A stretch of 64,000 nucleotides of DNA from Elusimicrobiota bacterium (GCA_019135865.1 JAGVVD010000008.1:123495-187494), one strand, 5' to 3'; positions 8,164 to 16,659 are shown, counted from the stretch's first letter. The notes: a model not told the origin generated them from the sequence alone. Numbers and translations are program-made.

Positions 8164-8947
8164 CCGTTCTCCCGCGGGCCCGCAGCGCCAGCCAGGCCGC
8201 GGCGGCGGCCGCCGCCGCCAGCGCGATGAACTGCGCCTGGGACAGCCCCGCGCTCAGCCCTCCCCTGTCGTCGCCGCGCAGGAATTCCAGAGCGAACCTG
8301 AGCGCCGAATAAAGCAGCACGTAAAGAGCGGCGACCGCTCCGGCCCCGCGTCGGGCCCCGCGTTCCCACAGCAGGTGGAGCGCCGCGAATATCAGGAAAT
8401 TGCCGGCGGCTTCGTAGAGCTGCACGGGATGAAGAGGCATTCCTAGCAGCGAAGGCTCCACCAGGCACAGCGGGTCGCTGAATACCACGCCGGGGGCGCC
8501 TTGCGCGGGCGAACCGTGGCAGCAGCCGGCCAGCAGGCAGCCTATGCGGCCGAAGCCGTGCGCCAGCGCCAGGGCCGGCGCCGTGAAGTCGGCCGCGGCG
8601 GCGAAGCCTATTCCCCGGCCGCGGGCCCAGTACCACAGCGCGGCCGCGCCGCCGCCCAGACCGCCGTAGAAGACGAAACCGTACTGCACGCTTTTCAGGG
8701 CCGCCAGCAGCCGCTCCCAGGCGCCGTCCCCGAAGGAATCCCAGAAGGTGGCGAGGAAGAGGAGTTTGCCGCCCAGGAGCCCTCCGAGCAGGGCGTAGAA
8801 GGCCAGGTCGGAGACGCTTTCGGCGGAGACGCCGACGCGTTCGCGGCGGGCGCGCAGGTAGAAGAAGGCGGCCAGGAAGCCCGTCATGGCCATGAAACCG
8901 TAGGCCGGCAGTTTGAAAAAGCCGAGGTCGAGTATGTAAGGGTGCAT
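8153..8947 (-). CDS. lgt: Prolipoprotein diacylglyceryl transferase
   Basis: 264 residues, multi-spanning inner-membrane protein. Lgt transfers diacylglycerol from phosphatidylglycerol to the lipobox cysteine of prolipoproteins. The signature HGFGRIGCLLAGCCHG matches the family pattern HGxGRIGCFxxGCCxG. Supporting segments are the N-terminal LPAYGFMAMTGFLAA, GFVFYGGLGG (catalytic region) and HPVQLYEAAGN. Its presence fits the lipoprotein-like signal sequences elsewhere in the window and a lipoprotein-bearing envelope. The gene overlaps the downstream pseudouridine synthase by 11 bp and follows the HAD gene by 12 bp. Confidence 0.97.
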   Translation of the reverse strand: MHPYILDLGFFKLPAYGFMAMTGFLAAFFYLRARRERVGVSAESVSDLAFYALLGGLLGGKLLFLATFWDSFGDGAWERLLAALKSVQYGFVFYGGLGGGAAALWYWARGRGIGFAAAADFTAPALALAHGFGRIGCLLAGCCHGSPAQGAPGVVFSDPLCLVEPSLLGMPLHPVQLYEAAGNFLIFAALHLLWERGARRGAGAVAALYVLLYSALRFALEFLRGDDRGGLSAGLSQAQFIALAAAAAAAAWLALRARGRTDGK

Positions 8948-8959
8948 AATGCCGGTCTC

Positions 8960-9589
8960 TCAGGAATTGCGGGCGATGAAGTCCGCCGCCGCGGCCAGGT
9001 CCGTCAGCGGGGAGAACTTTACTCCCTTCGCCCGGCAGAGGCCGCGCAGTCTGCCCGCGGCGTAGACCTTGTCGGCCAGCGCCGCCGCCCGGAGGTCGCT
9101 GGGCGCGTCGCCGCAGAACAGGACGCGGCGGCCCAGCTTCTTATGATGCCGCACCCTGGACTCCTTGAAAGCCGGCAGCCCGGCGCCGTCCAGGTCCGCG
9201 TATTCCACGTCCCAGCCGCGCCCCCTGCGCCTGGCGCGTCCGAAAGAGGAGAGGGCCTTCACTCCCCAGGCCCGCAACAGCGGCCGGCCGTAGATGTCCG
9301 CCCCGCCGCTGACTATGTCGAAAGGGATCCGCCGGCGGGAGCAGAAGCCCGAGAAAGCCCGCAGGCCCCGGCGCGGCTTCATGGCGCGCAGTATGAACGA
9401 CTCGATCTCTCGGCGGGAGGCGGACAGCCGCGCGAAACCGCGCCGCATCCATTTTTCCACCGACTGCCCCGGCGCGTAGGAGCGCTCTATGTCGGCCGCG
9501 GTGAAGACGCCGAACTCCGTCAGTATGGCGTCGCCGACGTCCTCGAGCGTCAGCGTCCCGTCGAAATCCGAGACCACGGCCCATTTCAT
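8960..9589 (-). CDS. HAD-superfamily phosphatase, MtnX/phosphoserine phosphatase-like
   Basis: 209 residues from the ATG overlapping the end of the metallo-beta-lactamase gene by 4 bp. HAD motif I is VVSDFDGTLTLEDVGD (the first Asp is the nucleophile), motif II is the Ser in FDIVSGGADIY, motif III is the Lys region around RVRHHKKLG, and motif IV is FCGDAPSDLRAA. The order and spacing match HAD-IB enzymes such as MtnX (2-hydroxy-3-keto-5-methylthiopentenyl-1-phosphate phosphatase) and SerB. No methionine-salvage genes are adjacent, so the substrate is unassigned. Confidence 0.85.
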   Translation of the reverse strand: MKWAVVSDFDGTLTLEDVGDAILTEFGVFTAADIERSYAPGQSVEKWMRRGFARLSASRREIESFILRAMKPRRGLRAFSGFCSRRRIPFDIVSGGADIYGRPLLRAWGVKALSSFGRARRRGRGWDVEYADLDGAGLPAFKESRVRHHKKLGRRVLFCGDAPSDLRAAALADKVYAAGRLRGLCRAKGVKFSPLTDLAAAADFIARNS

Positions 9590-10218
9590 AGCGCCGCCGA
9601 GATGAACTCGTCGCCGCCTTTCGCGGCCAGCTTCACGTAGATATTGTGCAGTTTCTGGGCTTCGATCGTCGTCGAGGAGCCGTTGTAGGCGTGGCCCGGC
9701 CAGACGGCGGTGTCGCCGGGCAGGGAGGCCAGCCTGAGCAGGCTCCGCCTCATCTGCTCCGGGTCCGCGCCCGGCAGGTCCACCCGTCCTATCGCGCCGA
9801 CGAAAAGCGTGTCGCCGGTGAAGACCGCGCCGGGGCCCAGGAAAGAGCAGGAGCCGGGGGTATGCCCCGGCGTGTGGAGCACCTTGAGCCTGAGCGCGCC
9901 CGCCTCCAGGTCCTCCCCGTCGGCGACCGGCAGCAGCCGGGACCGGTCCAGCCCTTCGGCCATGTTCCCGTCGGCCGGGTGCAGCGCGGCCCGCAGGCCT
10001 TCGTAGCGCTCCAGGAACCAGGCCGCGGCGTTGAGATGGTCCGGATGGCCGTGGGTCAGCGCCAGCAGCGCGGGCCTGAGGCCGAGCGCGAGGAGCTCCT
10101 TCTCTATCTTCGCGCCTTCCCAGCACGGGTCTATGACGGCGCATTCCGGCCCGACGCCCTCCCAGGCCAGATAGCAGAAATTATCCATGGGGCCCGCGGC
10201 TATCTGCCTGACGTTCAT
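9586..10218 (-). CDS. Metallo-beta-lactamase-fold hydrolase (GloB-like)
   Basis: 210 residues. The zinc-binding motif THGHPDHLNA (HxHxDH) is complete. Later ligands are the His in HTPGHTPGS, the Asp in GDTLFVGAIGRVDLPG and the His in WPGHAYNGSSTT. The GDTLF-GxxGR-DLPG pattern is typical of hydroxyacylglutathione hydrolase-like and persulfide dioxygenase-like members. It is shorter than classical GloB, which has an extra C-terminal domain, so a generic hydrolase call is safest. The gene is joined by 4-bp overlaps to both ftsB upstream and the HAD gene downstream, indicating tight co-translation. Confidence 0.88.
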   Translation of the reverse strand: MNVRQIAAGPMDNFCYLAWEGVGPECAVIDPCWEGAKIEKELLALGLRPALLALTHGHPDHLNAAAWFLERYEGLRAALHPADGNMAEGLDRSRLLPVADGEDLEAGALRLKVLHTPGHTPGSCSFLGPGAVFTGDTLFVGAIGRVDLPGADPEQMRRSLLRLASLPGDTAVWPGHAYNGSSTTIEAQKLHNIYVKLAAKGGDEFISAAL

Positions 10219-10520
10219 TTGTCCCTCTCTTTCTCGGGAGGCGGGGGGAAGCGGAACTCTATCTCTCCCTGCCTGAGCATCCCCAGTTCCCTGCGCGCGT
10301 TGTATTCCACGCTTTCGCTCCGGGCGGTCTCGGCGGCGGCGCTCTTCAGTTCCGCGCTCTCGGCCTTCAGCGCGGCCAGCCGCCGCTTCATCTTGAAGAC
10401 CTCCAGCTTGTTCGCGACCAGCGAGCGGAAACCGGGATTGGCCAGCAGCAGGACCGCCGCGGCCAGCGCGAGCAGCGTCAGCCCCGTTCTCCTGGTGATA
10501 ACGGCGTCCTTTTGTCTCAT
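10215..10520 (-). CDS. ftsB: FtsB/DivIC-like septum formation initiator
   Basis: 101 residues: a short cytoplasmic Lys/Arg N-terminus, one transmembrane helix (about residues 13-31, LTLLALAAAVLLLANP), then a periplasmic coiled coil (KMKRRLAALKAESAELKSAA) and the ENxARRELGM-like end (YNARRELGMLRQGEIEF), typical of FtsB/DivIC. These proteins bridge FtsL and FtsQ in the divisome. The location next to eno is the common bacterial arrangement eno-ftsB, which supports the call. It starts just after the terminator-like hairpin following eno. Confidence 0.85.
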   Translation of the reverse strand: MRQKDAVITRRTGLTLLALAAAVLLLANPGFRSLVANKLEVFKMKRRLAALKAESAELKSAAAETARSESVEYNARRELGMLRQGEIEFRFPPPPEKERDK

Positions 10521-10529
10521 CCGGGAAAA

Positions 10530-10566
10530 GGGAAGGGGCGGCCCTCCCCGCGGAAGGCCGCCCCGC
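10530..10566 (-). terminator. Intrinsic terminator-like hairpin between eno and ftsB
   Basis: On the minus strand GGGGCGGCC and its complement GGCCGCCCC bracket a roughly 11-nt loop, followed by a pyrimidine-rich TTCCCTTTTCCC. The U-tract is imperfect, so partial termination or attenuation ahead of ftsB is possible. Confidence 0.55.
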
Positions 10567-10574
10567 GGCGGTCT

Positions 10575-11858
10575 TTACTTGAAGCGGAAGGCCGCGTCCT
10601 TGGCGTACTTGGCCTTCTTGCCCAGCTCCTCCTCGATGCGGATGAGCTGGTTGTACTTGCAGAGGCGCTCGCTGCGGCACGGCGCGCCCGTCTTGATGGC
10701 CCCGGCGTTGGTGGCCACGGCGAGGTCGGCTATGAAGGCGTCCTCGGTCTCGCCCGAGCGGTGCGAGATGACGGTGGCGTAGTCCGCCTCGTGCGCCATG
10801 TTGATGACGCGGATCGTCTCGGTCAGCGAACCGATCTGGTTGAGTTTGATGAGGATCGCGTTGGCGGTGTCCTCCTCGATGCCCTTCTTGAGGCGCTCGG
10901 GGTTGGTCACGAACAGGTCGTCGCCGACGATGCGGGCCTTCTTGCCGAGCAGTTTGGTGAAATGCTCCCAGCCTTCCCAGTCGTCCTCGGCGAGCGGGTC
11001 CTCGTAGGAGACTATCGGGAAGTGCTTCTTCCAGTCGGCGTAGCGGGAGGTGAGTTCCTGGGCGGTCAGGTTGGCCCCTTCGAACATGTAGCTGCCGTTC
11101 TTGTAGAACTCGCTGGCGGCCGAGTCGAAGGCGATCTGCACGTCCTTGAACGTGTAGCCGGCCTCCTTGATGGCCTTGACGATGGTCTCGATGACGGCCT
11201 CGTGCGTGAAGATCTTGGGGGCGAACCCGCCCTCGTCGCCGACCGCCGTGGTGTAGCCGCCCTTGGAGAGGATGGCCTTGAGGGTGTGGTAGACTTCGGC
11301 GCCCATGCGTATGGCGTCGGTGAACTTCGCCGCGCCCGTCGGGACTATCATGAACTCCTGGATATTGATGCCGCTGTCGGCGTGCTTGCCGCCGTTGACG
11401 ATGTTAAGCATCGGGGCGGGCAGCAGGAAGTCCTTGTGCCTGAGGCCGTAGGCCTTGCGGATATAGGCGTAGAGCGGCAGCTTCGCCGACTCCGCGGCGG
11501 CGCGGGCCAGCGCCATCGAAACGGAGAGTATGGCGTTGGCCCCCAGCTTGCTCTTGGTCTGCGTGCCGTCGAGCTCTATCATCTGGTCGTCGATCCGCTC
11601 CTGCTCGGCCTTGAGGCCCAGGAGTTCGGGGGCGATGAGCTTGTTGACGTTCTCCACGGCCTTGAGCACGCCTTTGCCGCGGTAGCGCTTGCCGCCGTCG
11701 CGCAGTTCCAGCGCCTCGTGGGTGCCGGTCGAGGCCCCGCTGGGCACCGCCGCGCGGCCGAAGGAGCCGTCGGCGAGCAGCACGTCGGTCTCCACCGTGG
11801 GGAAGCCGCGGGAATCGAGTATCTCGCGGGCGGTTATTTTCTTGATCTTGGCGTCCAT
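10575..11858 (-). CDS. eno: Enolase (phosphopyruvate hydratase)
   Basis: 427 residues, standard length. Enolase interconverts 2-phosphoglycerate and phosphoenolpyruvate in glycolysis and gluconeogenesis. The N-terminal [19 protein letters not shown], the [15 protein letters not shown] loop, the signature [15 protein letters not shown] (here [14 protein letters not shown]) and [18 protein letters not shown] are all present, with metal ligands in the expected blocks ([28 protein letters not shown]). AAGGAG precedes the start codon. Firm identification. It lies downstream of the phosphohexomutase gene on the same strand. Confidence 0.98.
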   Translation of the reverse strand: MDAKIKKITAREILDSRGFPTVETDVLLADGSFGRAAVPSGASTGTHEALELRDGGKRYRGKGVLKAVENVNKLIAPELLGLKAEQERIDDQMIELDGTQTKSKLGANAILSVSMALARAAAESAKLPLYAYIRKAYGLRHKDFLLPAPMLNIVNGGKHADSGINIQEFMIVPTGAAKFTDAIRMGAEVYHTLKAILSKGGYTTAVGDEGGFAPKIFTHEAVIETIVKAIKEAGYTFKDVQIAFDSAASEFYKNGSYMFEGANLTAQELTSRYADWKKHFPIVSYEDPLAEDDWEGWEHFTKLLGKKARIVGDDLFVTNPERLKKGIEEDTANAILIKLNQIGSLTETIRVINMAHEADYATVISHRSGETEDAFIADLAVATNAGAIKTGAPCRSERLCKYNQLIRIEEELGKKAKYAKDAAFRFK

Positions 11859-11895
11859 TATGTTCGTTCTCCTTGGGGCTGTGCCCCGGTTCTAT

Positions 11896-13392
11896 TTAAA
11901 ATTTGCCGTCGGCTATCTTCTTCCCGGCGTCGACCAGCTTGTCGAGCTTGTCCCGCGAAGAGGCCTCGGCGTAGATGCGCACGACCGGCTCGGTGCCGGA
12001 AGGGCGCAGGCCCAGCCAGGAGCCGTCGCGCATGATGAACTTGAAACCGTCGGTGTGGTCTATGCGCCAGACCGAGGAACCGCCCAGATTGAGCGGCGGG
12101 CCGGAGTTCAGTTTCGCCGCCAGCGCCTGCACGTCGGCGTCCGGGCCGAGGCGCAGGTTGACGCGCGTGTTGAGGAAGGTCCCCACCCGCTTGCGCAGGC
12201 CGGCCAGCACCTTGCCCAGCGGCTTGCGCTCGTAGGCGTAGAGCTCGGCCAGCAGCATGCAGGCCAGGATGCCGTCCTTTTCCGGCACGTGGTTCATGAT
12301 CGACAGGCCGCCCGATTCCTCGCCGCCGATCAGGAACTGGCCCGTGCGCAGCATGTTCCCGACGTATTTGAAGCCTACCGGGGTCTCGCGCACCTCGAGC
12401 CCGTGGCTCCTGGCCACGGCGTCGGCGAAATGGGAGGTCATGACGGAGCGGGCCACCTTGCCCTTCATGCCGCGGTTGCGGACCAGGTGGTCGAGCAGCA
12501 GCGCCAGCACGTCGTTGGGCGCTATCCAGGTCCCGTCGGAATCGATCACGCCGAAGCGGTCGCCGTCGCCGTCGCAGGCCAGGCCGAGGGCGAGCTTGCC
12601 CTTAAGCACGGCCTGGCGCAGCCCGGCCAGGTTCTCCGCGTCGGTGTCCGGCGGCCTGCCGCCGAAAGTGACGTCGCGGTGCTCGCGCAGCGGGGTCACC
12701 GAGGCGCCCATCTTCTCCAGCGCCGGCCGCAGGTAGGTGCGGGCCGTGCCGTAGACGGAGTCGGCGGCGACCTTCAGGCGGGCCTTCTTCAGCGCGCCGG
12801 CGTCGAGCAGCGAGTAGAGCTGGGCGAAATAGGAGTGGTGGAAATCCTCCTCTTTCACGAGACCGGCGCTTTTCGCCTGGGCGTAGGGAATGAACTTGTC
12901 GCAGTCGGCTATCGTCAGCGCGGAGGCCCTGGCCTCTATGTCGTTGGTGACCTCCGGTATCGCGGGCCCGCCCCAGTAGGGCGTCCACTTGAAGCCGTTG
13001 TAATTGGCGGGATTGTGGCTGGCGGTTATCATCACGCCGCCGACGGCGCCCGAGCGCATCACGGTCCAGGCCACCACGGGCGTGGGGGTCTCCCCGGGCG
13101 AGAACAGGACGTTCACGCCCTCGGCCGCGAAGACCTCGGCCGCGTTGCGCGCGAATTCCTCGGACATGTAGCGGGTATCGCAGCCTATCACGGCCAGCGG
13201 GGCGGACGGGGCCTTGGCCTTACCGTTCTTCAGGTTGAGACGGTATTCGTCGCCCTTGAAACCGTAGTCCTTGTTGTCGCGGGCGTGCCGGGCCGCGGCG
13301 TGGGCCGCCCTTTTGAGATTGTTCAGCGTGAACTCCTCGGCTATGACGGCGCGCCAGCCGGAAGTCCCGAATTTGATGACGGTGTTGCTCAT
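11896..13392 (-). CDS. Phosphoglucomutase/phosphomannomutase (alpha-D-phosphohexomutase)
   Basis: 498 residues. Domain 1 opens with IKFGTSGWRAVIAEEFT and carries the active-site phosphoserine loop MITASHNPANYNG. The metal-binding loop LACDGDGDRFGVID, the sugar-binding GGEESGG and the C-terminal phosphate-binding RPSGTEPVVRIYAE are all intact. It likely supplies glucose-1-phosphate to GlgC and hexose-phosphates for envelope sugars. Choosing between Pgm, ManB and GlmM by eye is unsafe, though the GEESGG loop favours phosphogluco/mannomutase. The -10 element lies only 7 nt from the ATG, with no ribosome site, so the transcript may be leaderless. Confidence 0.92.
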   Translation of the reverse strand: MSNTVIKFGTSGWRAVIAEEFTLNNLKRAAHAAARHARDNKDYGFKGDEYRLNLKNGKAKAPSAPLAVIGCDTRYMSEEFARNAAEVFAAEGVNVLFSPGETPTPVVAWTVMRSGAVGGVMITASHNPANYNGFKWTPYWGGPAIPEVTNDIEARASALTIADCDKFIPYAQAKSAGLVKEEDFHHSYFAQLYSLLDAGALKKARLKVAADSVYGTARTYLRPALEKMGASVTPLREHRDVTFGGRPPDTDAENLAGLRQAVLKGKLALGLACDGDGDRFGVIDSDGTWIAPNDVLALLLDHLVRNRGMKGKVARSVMTSHFADAVARSHGLEVRETPVGFKYVGNMLRTGQFLIGGEESGGLSIMNHVPEKDGILACMLLAELYAYERKPLGKVLAGLRKRVGTFLNTRVNLRLGPDADVQALAAKLNSGPPLNLGGSSVWRIDHTDGFKFIMRDGSWLGLRPSGTEPVVRIYAEASSRDKLDKLVDAGKKIADGKF

Positions 13393-13399
13393 GCCATGA

Positions 13400-13428
13400 A
13401 ATATAGCATAAAACTTTTTTCAAAGCAA
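13400..13428 (-). promoter_or_regulatory. Promoter of the phosphohexomutase gene
   Basis: On the minus strand TTGCTT (-35), a 17-nt spacer and an extended -10 TGC-TATATT. The -10 ends 7 nt before the ATG, placing the expected start of transcription at or next to the start codon. Confidence 0.65.
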
Positions 13429-13464
13429 AAAGGGGACGGCTGCGCGTAGGGGGCCCCTAATTAA

Positions 13465-13470
13465 TATAAT
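13465..13470 (+). promoter_or_regulatory. -10 element of the divergent exported-protein gene
   Basis: A perfect TATAAT sits in an AT-rich patch. It directly abuts an ATG at 13471 and lies 6 nt before the ATG at 13477. Transcription would start near the second ATG, so that start was chosen. Confidence 0.6.
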
Positions 13471-13476
13471 ATGGCG

Positions 13477-13956
13477 ATGAACCGATACGCCGCCATAGCC
13501 GCCCTTATCGCCTTTTGCCCGCCCGCCGCAGCCGACGGCCTGCCCCTGGAACCGCGGGGATATGTCAGCTCCTGGACCCAGTCCGCGGGCGGCATCCCCG
13601 TTCCGGCCGAGGTCAATGTCCCGGTGCGGCTCGCTCTGCCGCTGCCGTCCGGCCCCGGCCAGGCCGCCGCGGTCTTCGTGGAAAAAGAGCTCGGCTCTCC
13701 CGCCGGTCCCCTGAAGGTGCGGGCCGAATTCTTCTCCGTCTGCCCGCACGGCTCCGCCGACTGCCGGGACGTCTATTTCCAGGCCAAGGCGACGCTGTCC
13801 GGGCCGGTGGAGTCCCTTTGCGCCGCGTATCTCAACGAGGCCGACTTCGTCCCTTTCCCAGTCATGGCCTGCGCGGGCAGACTGCCGGACGGCGGTTATC
13901 TCGGCGTCACGCTGCACCGGCTCCCTTTCAGGGACGGCCGCTTTCATGACTTCTGA
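13477..13956 (+). CDS. Exported protein of unknown function
   Basis: 159 residues with a signal peptide (MNRYAAIAALIAFCPPAAADG, cleavage near Ala-Asp). I do not recognise the mature part. It is rich in beta-strand-like segments (EVNVPVRLALPLPSG, AAAVFVEKELG, VRAEFFSVCPHG) and has four cysteines, compatible with two disulphides in the periplasm. An alternative ATG two codons upstream exists but overlaps the -10 element. The end overlaps the next gene by 11 bp, so it is the first gene of a small operon with a thioredoxin-like lipoprotein and a NYN-domain gene. Confidence 0.6.
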   Translation: MNRYAAIAALIAFCPPAAADGLPLEPRGYVSSWTQSAGGIPVPAEVNVPVRLALPLPSGPGQAAAVFVEKELGSPAGPLKVRAEFFSVCPHGSADCRDVYFQAKATLSGPVESLCAAYLNEADFVPFPVMACAGRLPDGGYLGVTLHRLPFRDGRFHDF

Positions 13957-14512
13957 CCTGCGTCCGGCCGCGGCGCTGGCGCTGCTGCTCTGCGCCTGCG
14001 CGCCGGGGCCCGAGCGGCGCCCTCTGCTGGCCTCGCCGGGCCTGCCGGCCCCCGAACTGCGGCTGAAAGAACTGATCGGCGGTCCGCCGCCGGAATTGCG
14101 GGGCTGGCGCGACCTGGGAGGCCGCGCCGCCGTCCTGCATTTCTGGGCCCCGCGCTGCGCGGGCTCGCCGGCGGAGTTCGACCGGCTCGACGCCCTGGCC
14201 TCCCTGTTCGCCGGCCGGGGCCTGGCCTTCGTCCATATCACCGACGCGGACCGCGACGGGGCCGTCCGGGCGCTGGCCGGCCGGAAAGTGAAAGGGCTGG
14301 TGGCCCCGGGCGCGCCGCCCGAACTGCTGACCGCCTTCCGCGTTTACGACCTTCCCTGTTCGGTGCTGGTAAGTTCCTCGGCCGAGGTCTTCGCCTTCGC
14401 GGGACCGGGCGGCGTCACCGAAGGGACGCTGAAAGCGCTGCTGGCAGGCGAGCCTCCTCCCGGCGGGGGGGCCGGTCCCGAGGCGTGCGCGGCGCCGGAG
14501 GGGGAGGTCTGA
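13946..14512 (+). CDS. TlpA/ResA-like thioredoxin-fold lipoprotein with a broken CXXC
   Basis: 188 residues. The N-terminus is lipoprotein-like: LALLLCACAP with Cys18 as candidate lipidation site, after a hydrophobic stretch. The middle matches the TlpA/ResA thioredoxin fold: LGGRAAVLHFWAPRC, then DALASLFAGRGLAFVHITD, then FRVYDLPCSVLVSSSAEVF (the cis-Pro region is altered to LPCS). The redox motif, normally WCxxC, reads Cys71-Ala-Gly-Ser74, so the second cysteine is missing and ordinary disulphide exchange is unlikely. It may act as a binding or scaffold protein. It overlaps its neighbours by 11 and 28 bp. Confidence 0.7.
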   Translation: MTSDLRPAAALALLLCACAPGPERRPLLASPGLPAPELRLKELIGGPPPELRGWRDLGGRAAVLHFWAPRCAGSPAEFDRLDALASLFAGRGLAFVHITDADRDGAVRALAGRKVKGLVAPGAPPELLTAFRVYDLPCSVLVSSSAEVFAFAGPGGVTEGTLKALLAGEPPPGGGAGPEACAAPEGEV

Positions 14513-14937
14513 GCGGCCGTCTTTCCTCCAAACCCACGCAGTACCTGCTCGACGCCTCCAATTTCGCGCGGCGTTTCCCGGGCGGCAGCGGCTTTTCGCC
14601 GGACCTGGCCGAAGCCGAGTTCCTGGGCTGGGTGGAGGAACTGGCCGCGCTGCCGCTCCTGGCCTCTTCCTCCTTCCGGGTCTATTTCGACGGGCCTTTC
14701 CGCGAACTGGGATTCCCGGTCCGGGGACCGGTCAGCGTGACCTTCAACGAGGGACGCAGCGCCGACGATTCTCTGCTGGAGACCGGCGAGTTCCTGCTCT
14801 CCTGCGGCGTGCGCGCCGTACTGGTCACCTCGGACCGGGGCCTGCAGTCGGCCGCCGGAGCGCGCGGCGTGTCCTGGCTGAGCTGCGAGGACTTCTACCG
14901 CCTCTGCTCCTCCGAACTCGGGCGGGGACGCCGCTGA
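14485..14937 (+). CDS. YacP-like NYN-domain ribonuclease
   Basis: 150 residues from a GTG; no ATG is available before the conserved region. The PIN-like NYN fold is visible: YLLDASNFARRF (first acidic strand), VYFDGPF (second acidic residue), VTFNEGRSADDSLLE (GxSADxxIE-type motif of YacP/Rae1) and VLVTSDRGLQSAAGARGVSW (SDxxL-QxxxxxxG motif). YacP/Rae1 is a ribosome-associated endoribonuclease in Firmicutes; in other phyla the role is less clear. Translation is probably coupled to the preceding lipoprotein gene (28-bp overlap). Confidence 0.82.
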   Translation: MRGAGGGGLSGRLSSKPTQYLLDASNFARRFPGGSGFSPDLAEAEFLGWVEELAALPLLASSSFRVYFDGPFRELGFPVRGPVSVTFNEGRSADDSLLETGEFLLSCGVRAVLVTSDRGLQSAAGARGVSWLSCEDFYRLCSSELGRGRR

Positions 14938-15062
14938 AAGCCCGGCAAAATGATAGAATCTGTTCTCTGTCAGGGGTATCCGGTTTACCCTTGCAGCGGG
15001 GCCGAGCGGAGTATTCCTTTCGGAGCGGGGACGACCCTGCCGAAGGGAGGGCCCGGAACAGA

Positions 15063-15146
15063 GCCCGGGTGCTGTAACTGGTAGCCAGAGCTGACTTAAA
15101 ATCAGCTGGAGTTCACTCCGTGCGGGTTCGAGTCCCGCCCCGGGCA
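15063..15146 (+). tRNA. tRNA-Leu (anticodon TAA)
   Basis: Acceptor stem GCCCGGG/CCCGGGC with discriminator A. The D-arm contains the GG of AACTGGTAG. Anticodon stem GCTGA/TCAGC with loop CTTAAAA gives anticodon TAA. A class II long variable arm (GGAG-TTCA-CTCC) and T-arm GCGGG-TTCGAGT-CCCGC follow. CCA is not encoded. An extended -10-like TGATAGAAT lies about 105 bp upstream. Confidence 0.96.
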
Positions 15147-15191
15147 CGGCTTTGAAAGCGACGGCTTTTTGATTCTGGAAGGAGAAGGAAG

Positions 15192-15827
15192 ATGAACCTA
15201 GCCCCCGCAGGACGCAGGATACTTACGGTCACCATAGCGATAACCGCTGTCGGCGGCCTGGCCGCTTACTGGTGCCGGTGGTGCGGGGTCCCGCTCCTGG
15301 TCCTGGGTTTCCTGCTCACCGCCTTTTCGGCTTATTTCTTCCGCGACCCCGAGCGCGACAAGGTCTTCGGCACCAACGACATAATCTGCCCGGCCGACGG
15401 CACGGTGCTCAGCGTCGGTACCGAGGACGATCCCGGGGTCGTCGTAGTGCGCATCTTCCTCTCGGTCTTCAACGTGCACGTACAGCGGGCCCCGCTGGAG
15501 GGGGCGGTCGAGAAGATAGAGTACGAGAAGGGCCGCTTCGCCGTCGCCTATAAGCCCGAGGCGAAGAAGAACGAGCGGAACCTGATAAGGATAAACGGGG
15601 GGAACGGCCGCTGGGCCGCCGTCGAGCAGATAACCGGCGCGATAGCCCGCCGCATCGCCTGCTACGTGAAAGAAGGGCAGAACGTGGCGGGCGGCGAACG
15701 CCTCGGCATGATCTATTTCGGCTCGCAGGTGGCGCTTTACCTGCCCAAGGGCGTAAGGGTCCTGGTCAGGCCCGGCGACAAGGTCGCCGGCGCCGAGAAC
15801 ATCATCGGTCTCTGGAAGGCGGAATGA
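15192..15827 (+). CDS. psd: Phosphatidylserine decarboxylase proenzyme (short form)
   Basis: 211 residues, matching the short Psd type. The enzyme converts phosphatidylserine to phosphatidylethanolamine. Two N-terminal hydrophobic helices (about residues 10-50) are followed by AYFFRDPERDKV, ICPADGTVLSV and FNVHVQRAPLEGAVEKI (the His of NVHVQR is conserved). The self-cleavage site Gly177-Ser178 (YFGSQVALYLP) would yield the pyruvoyl prosthetic group. The GGAAGGAGAAGG ribosome site is very strong. It overlaps pssA by 4 bp, so the consecutive pathway enzymes are co-translated. Confidence 0.95.
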   Translation: MNLAPAGRRILTVTIAITAVGGLAAYWCRWCGVPLLVLGFLLTAFSAYFFRDPERDKVFGTNDIICPADGTVLSVGTEDDPGVVVVRIFLSVFNVHVQRAPLEGAVEKIEYEKGRFAVAYKPEAKKNERNLIRINGGNGRWAAVEQITGAIARRIACYVKEGQNVAGGERLGMIYFGSQVALYLPKGVRVLVRPGDKVAGAENIIGLWKAE

Positions 15828-16624
15828 CGGCCGAAGAAAAGAAGCGGATAGACGTGGAGAAACTGAAGAAGACCGGCGCGGTCGTGCTCCCGTCGCTGTT
15901 CACGATCGCCAATATGGCCTTCGGCTTCTTTTCGATACTGGCGGCCACCGAACGTAATTTCGTGCTGGCCGGCTGGTTCATCATCGCCTCGATCGTGATG
16001 GACATGCTCGACGGCCGCATCGCCAGGCTGGTGCACGGCGAGAGTTCCTTCGGCGTCGAGATAGACTCCCTCTCCGACTGGATGTCGTTCGGCATCGCTC
16101 CCGGCTACCTGATGTACAATTTCGTGCTCAAGGACTACGGCTACTGGGGCGCGCCCGTCGCCTTCCTCTACGTTCTCTGCGGAGCGCTGCGCCTGGCCCG
16201 CTACAACGTGAAGTCCCATTTCGGCGGCGATTCGCCGAACCCGAACTTCCAGGGCCTGCCGATCCCCGGCGCCGCCGGCATACTGGGCTCGATAGTGCTG
16301 GCCTACAGCATGCTCGAGACCGAGAGCGGCTTCCGCAGCATAAGCATGGTCATGAAGCAGATGCCTCACGTCTACGCCGCCATTCCCTTCATAATGATAG
16401 GGCTGTCGCTGCTCATGGTCTCGACCGTGCCCTACGCCGCTTTCAAGAAAGGCGGCGCGGTGCGCCCCGGTTCCCTGAAGGGCATGCTGCTGATACTGGT
16501 CATCCTTTTCCTGATAATACGCTATCCGCAGGACGGCCTTTTCATATTCTTCTCGGTATACGCCCTGTCGGGCGTGCTGATAGGGCTGGTGAGGGCGCTG
16601 CTCCCTTCCCGCGGCCCGCGCTAG
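15824..16624 (+). CDS. pssA: CDP-diacylglycerol-serine O-phosphatidyltransferase
   Basis: 266 residues, multi-spanning membrane enzyme. The CDP-alcohol phosphotransferase motif DGX2ARX8GX3DX3D is complete (DGRIARLVHGESSFG, then Asp and Asp in VEIDSLSD). The following MSFGIAPGYLMY and the GLPIPGAAG segment are typical of PssA. It makes phosphatidylserine from CDP-diacylglycerol and serine, which the adjacent Psd decarboxylates, so phosphatidylethanolamine is a major lipid. The C-terminal third carries further hydrophobic helices. It ends 35 bp before the next gene. Confidence 0.95.
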   Translation: MTAEEKKRIDVEKLKKTGAVVLPSLFTIANMAFGFFSILAATERNFVLAGWFIIASIVMDMLDGRIARLVHGESSFGVEIDSLSDWMSFGIAPGYLMYNFVLKDYGYWGAPVAFLYVLCGALRLARYNVKSHFGGDSPNPNFQGLPIPGAAGILGSIVLAYSMLETESGFRSISMVMKQMPHVYAAIPFIMIGLSLLMVSTVPYAAFKKGGAVRPGSLKGMLLILVILFLIIRYPQDGLFIFFSVYALSGVLIGLVRALLPSRGPR

Positions 16625-16659
16625 CCCGCGCTCCCCGCCTCCGACGGCGGAACAGTTCC

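Noticed and set aside
9586..10680. Longer form of the metallo-beta-lactamase gene starting far upstream
   Set aside because: The extra N-terminus reads antisense-like low-complexity sequence over ftsB and eno; the ATG at 10218 starts the conserved domain and overlaps ftsB by 4 bp.
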